Assembly (NCBI RefSeq): GCF_001638985.1
Contig: NW_017265142.1
Location: 1,480,572-1,544,571 of the forward strand
Reading direction: 5' to 3'
From: Phycomyces blakesleeanus NRRL 1555(-)
Lineage: Eukaryota; Mucoromycota; Mucoromycetes; Mucorales; Phycomycetaceae
Length of the DNA: 64,000 nt
In this document: positions 55,783 to 64,000 of the stretch, in pieces
Layout of the letters: each line of letters starts with the position of its first letter
Numbering within the stretch: position 1 is the first letter of the stretch
Notes under the pieces: generated by a model
What the model saw: only the letters and a program-made list of their open reading frames with translations
The model's database searches: none
What the model was told of the DNA's origin: nothing
Translations under genes and position numbers: made by a program

Positions 55783-58700
55783 ATGATAAAAATTGCATCT
55801 ATAAATTGCTGTTGATTAGCTAAAACTAACCACTCACAAACGCGCTCCCTATTTATAAGACACCTTCGATCCTGTGGGATCGATATACTTGCCCTTCAAG
55901 AAACTCATGCCAATACTGAACCTCTCCAACAGATGTTCCATACACAATTCCATGCCCAAGATTCCTTATGGTCTCCGCACTGCAGTCTTGTTTCTCTTTC
56001 TCCGCACCTATCTTTGATTAACTCTCTATTCAGCCCTTGTGGCCGTTGCATCTCTACTACAGTCATACATACTAATAATTCTATTCCCTCTTTTCTTATA
56101 TGCGTTGTTTATTCCCCAGCTTCCTACCGGGACTGCTTTTCTTTCCTCCGCTCTCTTCTCAACTCTCCAGCACTACTTCCTCGTCTCCCATCCTCATGCA
56201 TACTTTTGGGCGACTTCAATTACACCTACCACACTACTTCTTCTAACCCTCGCCAGGCCCCTCCCAAATGGCTTAACTTTATTTTTAACTATTTCGTGGA
56301 TTGTATCACATTGAGTGGTGAAGTCCCTGCCCCAACCTTCTACTGACAACTTTGCTCCTCCTCCATAGATTATGTATTTGCTTCTTCCAACCTTGCCCCG
56401 TGCCATCAGTTCTCTTCTGTGTCCTATATACATCCAAATTGGTCCGATTATTGTCTAGTAGCAACTACTTTTAAGTTTACCGCCAATCATGCAACAGGAA
56501 AGGGAATGTGGTGTGCCAACCCTCGTCTTGCCTGCAACCCCACTTTTTGCACTGAATTTGATGCCTATATTTCTACCTCCATATTTCTACTTTCTCCCTA
56601 TATGTCCCCACAAGACCAATGGGATAGATTAAAACATATGCTTGCAAATTTCATTAAGTCCTTTACTAGGTGCTGCACACAAACACTCACTACACTGGAG
56701 GCCAGAATTCAAAGTAAACGTGACAAGTTAATTCACAAATTCAGACAACAACCTGCCCAAAACTTCCAATTGCCCATTATTGAAAGACAGTTGCAACAAG
56801 TCCAGCTGGAGAGAGTGGAAATTCTTGCCCTGCATGCAGGCAAACATTGGCGAGAGAATGGAGAGATCTCTACAGGATACCTCAAGCAAACAGTTGCAGA
56901 ATGCCAAGCCCGAAAGAACATCACCAAACTATGCCATCCCATCACTGACCACTTACACACTGAGCCTGATGACATGACTGAAGCTGCTGCTTCTTTTTAC
57001 GAAAGCCTGTATACACCTGAACCAATAGATCAACTAGCCATAGACGATTTACTTTGCCACCTTCCCAATGATCTCTGTCTCTCTGATACTATATGTTCCT
57101 CTTTGACTGCTGAACTTTGCATCGAAGACATATGAGAAGGCATGTCTTGCTCTCCACAAACAAGTATCCCAGGACCGGACGGCCTCCCTTATGAGATCCT
57201 CCAACTCATTTTTCATCACCATTCTCGCTCTCAGTTGCTGACACAAGTGTACAATGATGCTCTTAGTAGTGGTCAATTCCCTTCATCCTGGCAAACAACA
57301 TGTGTTTCTCTGTTGCCCAAGAAAGACGATCTCTCATCCCTGAAGAATTGACGACCGATTGCTCTGATCAATGCCAATGCCAAGATTTTCACTCGGCTTC
57401 TCAATGCTCAAATGGTCAAAGCTGCTGGAGTGCTTGTACCTCCGTATCAAACAGGATTTGTCCATAGTTGCTTCATTGCTGATAACAATATACTTACAAA
57501 GCTGGTTATGGATCATGCCAATTCTACTGGTCACTCTGGAATTGGTCTTCTCTTGGATCAGGAAAAGGCTTACACTCAGGTTCACCCTGACTATCTTCAA
57601 CAAGTTCTTGTTAAATTCGGTTTTCCTCCTTCAATTATAATCTGCATCACTAATCTTTTCTTCTCTTCTGACCTTAAGATTAATGTGAACCGTTTTCTTT
57701 CTCGTTCTCTTTGTCAAGCACGTGGACTCAGACAGGGTGACCCCATGTTCCCTGTTCTGTTTAACCTGTCCTTTGAACCACTTTTGCACCGACTCATACA
57801 CGGCCCTCAGTTTCCTGGATTTGAGATCCAAAGTACGCCTGAACATCCCGCACCTCCACCCATAAAGCTACTTGCTTATGCCGACAATCTTCTGGTTTTC
57901 CTTCCGCAGATCCAGGACATGTCCCGATTGCAGCACCACCTTGCCACCTATTCCTCTGCTTCCAACGCATGCATCAACCTTCACAAGACCCAAGCTTTCT
58001 CTCTGTCAGGCAGACCTCATCCTCACTGGGTGGACACCCTTCACAGCTTGCAGATTGTCGATTGGCATGATAGTCGCTCTCCAGAACCTCTCCACTACCT
58101 TGGCTTTCTGATCATTTCCTCTCTCACCCAACACAACTCCTTCTGCTCACAAATCTTGTCTAAGATAGAGCGAGCTTCACATATCCACCTCTCCCGCACC
58201 TTGTCCTTCCATGGCCATGCTACTGTCCTAAACTCTCTTATATTGTCAAAGCTCTGGCACGTTCTTCATGTTGTATCTGTTCCTGACACATTCTTTACCA
58301 AAGTTTGCTATCTCATGGGTCGCGTTCTTCAGCATCGAAGCTTCCCACCAATTAGACTTGACACTCTATGTCTCCCCACAAAAATGGGTGGTTTAGGGGT
58401 TTTGAATCTAAAATTGCAACAAGGTACCCTTCAGCTCCATTGGCTTCGACCTCTGTTCCAATCCACTTCGTCTCCTTCTGGTCTGGTGTTGCCTTGGCTG
58501 CTATATCTTCTTTGGCATTATCTACCTGATGTCCATCCCCATCTTCCTTTCATTTTTTCTGACCTCAGACACCCTCGATTCCGAACTTATACCAGTCCTT
58601 TCTTTAATCTTTTTGCTGCCTGCGATCTCTTGCCTCACGATTTTGACTCTACTGTGATAAATCTACCAACTTGTCTGGACATTCCTCTCGCCTCTGCAGT

Positions 58701-59646
58701 TGTGGTTCCACATGGTCTCCCTGCTTTTCCTGCTTCTTGGCATCACCTCCGGATCCGGGATTCCTACGAGATCAACACCACTTTGGATATTCTTTCTCGC
58801 TGCTTACCTTCTTCCTTTCCTCGTTCACCACGCATCCTCTGCAAAGTCCTTCAGTGGGTAGATGATCACTCTCTTTTCCTTCACGCATTCGTCATTCGCA
58901 CTTGCCTGTCTCAAAGTATCTTGACCGAACAATTCCCTGACTTGATGGCTCGCACGGGCACTGAGGTTGACCCTTCCACACTCCTGTTGGCCCTCTCTCC
59001 TACCTTTCCTTGGAAACGCTTGTCTACATGCCAATTCCATTCCTCCTGTGAAGTCGTCACTTCTTCTATCAAGGATGTACTGCACAACATACGAGCCATT
59101 AAATGGCGTCAATTCTGATCTCTTATCCTTCCGTATGCCTCTCGCAACATTTGGTTCCGGCTGCTTCACCACAAGATCTCATGTCAATCCGTGCTGCATA
59201 ACCGTATTCCTACCTCATTTCCCTCCACTAATTGTTCGCTGTGTGGAACGGAAATTGACTCTCAAGACCATTTTCTCTACTCATGCCCACTCAAGCTTCC
59301 TCTCTGACTCGCGCATTTCAGCTTTTTCCCCCAATCCTCTAACATTCACAATGCACTATACAAGTTTTCCTTCCCTCCCCCGCTTAATCCCACTTCACAT
59401 CTTGTCTCAATCCTTAGCTCTGTTCTTTTAGCCTTGTGGAGACATCACTGGGCTTTCATATTCGATCAATCACCTTTCGTTGCCACTAATGTCACTACCA
59501 CTGCCAATTACCCACTTTCCCATTTACAATCCAAAGAACACCTTGATCAACGCCCTTTTCTGTCTAAGTTCATCGCGTTTCTTCGTTTCCACTTTTTTTT
59601 ACATTACATTTACAACTTAAAACACAAAATCCCCAAAAACATTTAA
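55783..59646 (+). pseudogene. LINE ORF2: APE endonuclease, reverse transcriptase, zinc finger
   Basis: The start is placed at 55783 (MIKIASINCC), 5 bp after ORF1. Endonuclease motifs: DILALQETHA, CILLGDFNYTYH, SSSIDYVFA and SDYCLV. Reverse transcriptase motifs: SIPGPDGLPYEILQ, RPIALINANAKIF, QTGFVHSCFIADN, GLLLDQEKAYTQVHPDYL (usual FDKAYD-type block altered), GLRQGDPMFPVLFNL, and LAYADN where active enzymes have a second Asp. The C-terminus has a CSLCGTEIDSQDHFLYSCP zinc finger and ends at 59644-59646. Stops: TGA near 55813, 56343, 57133, TGA for Trp at 57349-57351, and TGA near 59116; frame changes follow near 59120 and 59310. Inactive. Confidence 0.9.
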
Positions 59647-59762
59647 ATAATAGAAAAACCAAAAACAAGTTGTGGCGCCTCTTAAGCCTTTTGGACAAGA
59701 GTCCCACCAATAAACCAGAGCTTCGCTCCATACAAACAAAAAAACCATAGTTTATGCATGTT

Positions 59763-62130
59763 ATCAATCTCAGTATTGATCTAAAACTAAGGTACAATAC
59801 TAGATGCTATGTATAAATTTTCTAATCAAATATACTTAGATATGAGAAAGAAACTATGATTCAACTAGTAATTATTCCTGGGCCTAAACACCCAAAAAAC
59901 ATAGCATCTTTTCTTGAATCAATCGTAGAAGATTTGCATATGTTGCAGACTTCTGGTCTGAGAATTCAGACGATTTCTGGGCAAGTGAGTGTCAAGGTTC
60001 ATCTTGTCATGGCAGCTGGCGATAATCCAGCCATGTCAGACTTGATGAACCTGGCTCACCATAATTCTTTTTATGGGTCCTAAGCCTGCATTTCTCAGGG
60101 TATTCCTCAATTTCACACCATGTGTTTTGTTGGTGAGAAGATATCTGCTCCTATGAGAACCATGGGGAGCCTCTGTCAGTTTGAACGAAATGTAAGTACA
60201 TGATTAATGAATAATTGAAATATTAATACCTTCTTTATAGAGATACTGTGTCAATGGTCCCAATGTTTTTAGGGATCTCAACACATTGACAAGTCCTGCT
60301 TTCTTCAGGTTTGATGAGATACATCTAATTGGCCACGGAATTGGTCATCAGCTATATAATGTATTGAATAGCAAATTTGTTATGAGCAACAAGACTGAGG
60401 ACAATGACGTCCAACAGGCAGATCATGACTAGCAGCAACAACAACAGCACCAGAATCAACAGGATAACGTATATATGTTTGCTCTGAATATTGGACTTGA
60501 CCAGATTGACAGCTGTATTGGCAAGTCCAGATCAGACATCCCAGCAAACTTTACTGGAAGCTAAAGATTGCTGAAGAAAACAACTGACAGACAGAAGGCT
60601 ACCAACTGGCTTAACTTCCTTCTGTTTGTTGTGCCAACAGCTGTAGTCCATAAGTTTGTTCTTGCCAGAACCAGACATTCTGTTTTGGATCTAGTCTTAG
60701 CATGCTGTATTGCTCAGCAATAGGAAGAGACAGAAGAAATTCGTACCATGGAAGGGTAAGTTAGTCAAATACATTCTAAACAATGTTTTAATCATTTTTA
60801 TAGAGCCATTGATTGCTGACATTCCTTCCTTCATTGTGAAATCCAAGAAAGAAGGTTAAAACCTACTATATTCATAATAAACTAGCACATGCTGATTCAT
60901 CTCGGTTATATGGTGATGGAGATGGGTCTGTTATGGGCATATAGCTACCACCTAATCAAGTGCACAATTGGTGCATACTGAGCCGCAATTGGGTTCCAGA
61001 AGGATACTGGGAAGAACATGGAGAATATTCTTCTTTGTAAAGCTGGAATACAGCATTGTCTTGGTGGTCGGGCAGCGCAAAGAAGACTGACTGACAGGAG
61101 GACCAGCAACTTTGAGGTTGTGAGTAACAATGTTGCTAGTCCTCAGCTTTGGTCAAATCTAATCAGAAAGTCTCTTGCTTCCATAGCAATCAAATGCTAT
61201 ATGAACTACCACAATTTGGTGAGTTTATTGACTTGTCTCTGGGACCAGAACAGCACAGGTATGGAACAAGAAATCATTGAGGTGGTCTGCATCACTAAGA
61301 TGTGGAAGGACAATGTGATGTACAGAGTCCGGACTTCTTTTGACAGCAGACATGTTCAAGCCAACGACCTTGTTGTGCTCAAACACCCGGAGGAGTAAGT
61401 AACACAAGTTATATCTTACATTATTGTAATATTAATCATATTTCAATTATATTTTTCAAAGGTACGGATATGTTATAAAGTTCTTCTCTCATTCTGTCTT
61501 GGGAGAGACTAGGCTCTTTGTTGTAGTTGATTGCTTGCAAGACGTATGGATATACAACGAGTTGCTCTTCTCTGTTTGGGAAAGCCAAACAATTGGTGAG
61601 ATGAAGGTGGTTGAGGTTAAGTCCATCAGGGGGATGGCTGGTCTAGTCCATGATATTAATGATACAACTATTCGACATGTGGTGTGGACTTCTCCACGTC
61701 ACTACCAGTAGTTTTTTTTTCTTGCCCTTTGCTTTCATTTATTTTACCTTCAAAGTACAAATATAGTTATTCTAATTTTTAAATATAACTTGATATCAAT
61801 ACCAATACATCTCTTGATGACTTTGAATAAAGATATAGTCTAGTATAAAAAACTTATACATATCTATATTTAAAGTATAAGTAATCTATAGGCTGTATTG
61901 TTGTTTTGTTGAACTTTTTGAATTGATATGCAGTCCAACATACAATCTTCACCTAAAATGGCTTTCTGAATTAAAAATCCAAAAAATATATTTGAATTAA
62001 ATCTCAAAAAACAAAAAAGAGCTCAAAATGCCCTATATTTGGTATGGTTGTAGAAGTTTAAACAAAGTTGCAGGTTTTTTATTGAAAGTTGCTGTTTTTT
62101 GGAATTTGCGGCAACTTTTTTTCTATAGTG
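59763..62130 (+). mobile_element. CACTA-E, 5'-truncated
   Basis: The right end is TTTTTTTCTATAGTG at 62130, the complement of CACTATAGAAAA, as in CACTA-C. The 3' flank at 61955-61985 (AAAATGGCTTTCTGAATTAA) matches the flank of tnp2-C. The 5' half is absent; sequence left of about 59780, beyond the LINE, belongs to the tnp2-D region. Confidence 0.75.
59836..61711 (+). pseudogene. tnp2-E transposase, 3' half
   Basis: Starts at an exon border and reads MIQLVIIPGPKHPKNIASFL, AAGDNPAMSDLMNLAHHN, FRFDEIHLIGHGIGHQL, a Gln-rich insert (60430-60465), NWLNFLLFVVPTAVV, MLIHLGYMVMEMGLL, RTSNFEVVSNNVASPQLW, IEVVCITKMWKDNVMYRVR and VKSIRGMAGLVHDINDTT, with stop at 61709-61711. It runs parallel to tnp2-C with the same introns. 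In-frame stops: TAA near 60080, TAG near 60430, TAA 60562-60564, TAG 60721-60723, TGA 60817-60819, TAG near 60884 and TGA near 60979. Several fall at Trp or Gln of tnp2-C. Confidence 0.85.
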
Positions 62131-62164
62131 TTAGTAACTGAATAAAATCTCACATCTGTCAATG

Positions 62165-62300
62165 AGCAGGGTTATACGGTAATCAATAACAGGCAGGAGA
62201 TGAAAAAGTGGGTAGACGAAAAACACCCACCTGGGCGACCTCCTGAGCAGACCTCCAGTGAACCCCAGGAGGACTCTCTTTTTTCCCGTAGTTTTGACAA
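62165..62300 (-). repeat. Short dispersed repeat, second copy
   Basis: Inverted relative to 15205-15312 and longer on one side: it continues through ACTACGGGAAAAAAGAGAGT (complement). Nothing coding. Confidence 0.55.
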
Positions 62301-62691
62301 GTGTTGCGTTGGTGTGGTGCAACGTTGTCAGAAAAATAATAAATGAAAATAGAGTTGCCAACGAGGTCAGAAGGCAAATATAGAGAGAGATAGAGATGAA
62401 TTACTGTGATAACGCTCGGGTCTATCCAACAGTAAGGAGATGTAGTAAAATGTGTATGGAAAGGACAAATATAACAAGAAATATGCTTATAACTATCGTG
62501 AAAAATTGTTATAAGTCAGTGACAATGAAATAAATATATAAACAAAAGTAAAATAAGGAATTTGATCAATAAAATAAAGATAGATAAGGATTCTGTTTTA
62601 TTATTGCTTCATCTGAAGACTTTTATATGTGAACAATCTATACTGCTTTGTTATAAAGCTCTATTAAAGCAGTACCAATGATGAAATACAA

Positions 62692-62738
62692 TGCACAAGG
62701 GTATGCCTTGTGCAAGGGGATTGAAGGAAATCCTTCAA
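62692..62738. other. Pair of adjacent hairpins
   Basis: TGCACAAGG-GTATG-CCTTGTGCA (62692-62714) has a perfect 9-bp stem and 5-base loop. TTGAAGGA-AA-TCCTTCAA (62721-62738) follows 6 bases later, with an 8-bp arm pair. Role unknown. Confidence 0.5.
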
Positions 62739-63910
62739 AGAGCGTCATACTTCTTTGCAGGATATTCGTGGTCTGAGTGGAGCCAAAAGAACACACATCA
62801 TGTCAGTTTTAGCAGACTGCTTTGTATATTATATGAGCTATACCAGTAGTATCCTTGTCAAGTTTGCTCTTTTTCTCGAGTACTAAATTAATGTCCTACT
62901 GTTTCTACTCATAATCTTCTTTCTGATTAGGTTGTTGTTCATGTTCTTAAAAATCTAACTAAATTTCTCATGCTTGTATTGCTTTTGTATTTTCTATACT
63001 CTTTCAACGGCTAATCTTTAGACTCAAAGTTATTCACATTTTATCTAAGATGCCTCTTCAATTTTCGTTGAACTCCATTGTGACAGTTGCCCTTATTCTT
63101 TTTCGTTCTATTTATTTCCTTCCCTTTCCACCTACTTCAACTCCTAAGAACACACCTGGCTCTGATCCGTTTGTGGAGTTAGTTTATTTCTTAAAAGTGC
63201 GGGCAATGTTTGGGGAAAGAATTATTGAGTAGAGAAGGATATATTTCTTATATGCTTTCATCTCAGTCGGACCCTTTCTTCCTCTCATCTTATGTCGTTC
63301 CCTAATCATATACTATATGCTTGATACAGACTAGAAAACTTAGATCCGGTTGTTTTTTATTCATAGTGCTTTTTCAAGCAGTCTTTCTGAAATGTTATTT
63401 TACTACAAAATGTTTGCTGCCATGAAACTTGATTATTAAGTAAAACACTCTCTTTACGGATTTTGTCTCCCTTCAATGTCCCAGGTTTTGGGATTGTACT
63501 CTTTTTTTTTCCTGTAGTAGAAATCACAGCTCAAACATTAAAATATGGCTTCCACAGAAAGTAATCCCCTCGTTCCTTTATTGCTTAATAAACGTAAGAG
63601 GATTGTATGTTACTTTGGGATACTGAACAATAGTAACATATTCTGCTGAAATTTATGATTACTTTGCTTTCTTTTTATTTTCTTAAGCTTAATCCTAAAT
63701 TCACCTTTTTATTCTACTCTTTTATTTGTTTAATATGTAGCTCTAAATAGCTGTACAACGACAACGACGGCTCAAATCAATAAATACAATATAATATATA
63801 TATATATATTATTTAATTTTTTTGGTATCGAGCGTTCCTTATAATATATCTTTGTACATGTACTGTTTGACTCGTATCAAATTTCTACGAAGCTTCACTT
63901 TGTAGTACAC

Positions 63911-63940
63911 TTTATTTATTTATTTATTTATTTATTTTCT
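63911..63940 (+). repeat. (TTTA)n microsatellite
   Basis: Seven or so TTTA units in tandem. Confidence 0.8.
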
Positions 63941-64000
63941 TATTTATTTCAATTACCAAAAAACTTAAACTATTTTTATGTAATTCAGAAATCAAAGGTA

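Larger units (their letters stand above)
54498..59744 (+). mobile_element. Full-length LINE (non-LTR) retrotransposon
   Basis: Target duplications of 18 bp, CCATAGTATATGCATGTT (54480-54497) and CCATAGTTTATGCATGTT (59745-59762), bracket 5247 bp with one mismatch. ORF1 begins 2 bp inside and the 3' end is A-rich (ACAAACAAAAAAA). The element is markedly C-rich on its coding strand and GC-richer than all neighbours, which shows a recent arrival or a different mutational history. A 3' UTR of about 100 bp holds GC-rich CTTAAGCC and CCACCAATAAACCAGAGC. Confidence 0.9.
62310..64000. other. Right edge, no gene firmly recognised
   Basis: Two adjacent hairpins lie at 62692-62738. A 60-codon frame at 63050-63232 (MPLQFSLNSIVTVALILFRS) has a hydrophobic N-terminus but matches nothing I know. 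A frame from 63545 (MASTESNPLVPLLLNKRKR) sits before a possible GTAAGAGG donor and could begin a gene. TTTCCTGTAGTA at about 63509-63520 resembles a decayed CACTA-I end. Simple repeats are (TA)n at about 63791-63812 and (TTTA)n at about 63911-63940. Confidence 0.4.

Noticed and set aside
1..64000. CRISPR array
   Set aside because: No regularly spaced short repeats; tandem repeats present are subterminal transposon units or simple repeats.

Overview
The window looks like a transposon-filled stretch of an AT-rich fungal genome, most likely an early-diverging fungus of the Mucoromycota. That placement is inference. It rests on short introns (about 50-100 bp, GTAAG-type donors, TAG/CAG acceptors), low GC, and the mix of tnp2/CACTA, KDZ, Plavaka-like, MULE, pogo, Tc1, LINE and LTR-derived DNA. 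I found no convincing host gene, tRNA, rRNA or CRISPR array. Almost every long open frame is part of a mobile element, and most are broken.

Region 1 (1-2570) holds dispersed repeats and a TA-flanked palindromic MITE. Region 2 (2571-14423) is a CACTA element (CACTA-I) with CACTACAGGAAA ends. Its tnp2 gene is split by a second tnp2 element (element A), whose coding region is in turn split by a solo LTR.

Region 3 (16354-41819) is the centrepiece, an insertion stack that can be read step by step. A solo LTR (family alpha) is cut by a 24.9-kb CACTA element (CACTA-C, 16519-41455). CACTA-C carries a divergent accessory gene and a tnp2 gene, and contains a MULE and a solo LTR of family beta with an AGCTG target duplication. 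It also contains a 17-kb KDZ transposon (24301-41306) with inverted repeats of about 150 bp and an 8-bp target duplication. The KDZ transposase gene is itself hit by a Tc1 element in an intron, by a two-gene tnp2 element (B) and by two opposed solo LTR-beta copies.

Region 4 (41.8-51.3 kb) holds a pogo/CENP-B-type transposase remnant, a second copy of the repeats from region 1, a solo LTR-alpha with a CTGTT duplication, a second Tc1 remnant and a Plavaka-like transposase that ends at an LTR. Region 5 (51.3-62.1 kb) has a tnp2 copy (D), a complete LINE (54498-59744) with an 18-bp target duplication, and a 5'-truncated tnp2 copy (E) ending in CTATAGTG. The last 1.9 kb has a shared short repeat, small hairpins and simple repeats.

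Elements A and B are two copies of one family with convergent genes: a tnp2 transposase and a partner protein I do not recognise. The partner gene in B is intact (four exons, 309 codons) although its transposase is dead. CACTA-I and CACTA-C instead have a small accessory gene divergent from tnp2. Tryptophan-to-stop changes recur in all classes of element, which suggests biased G:C-to-A:T decay.
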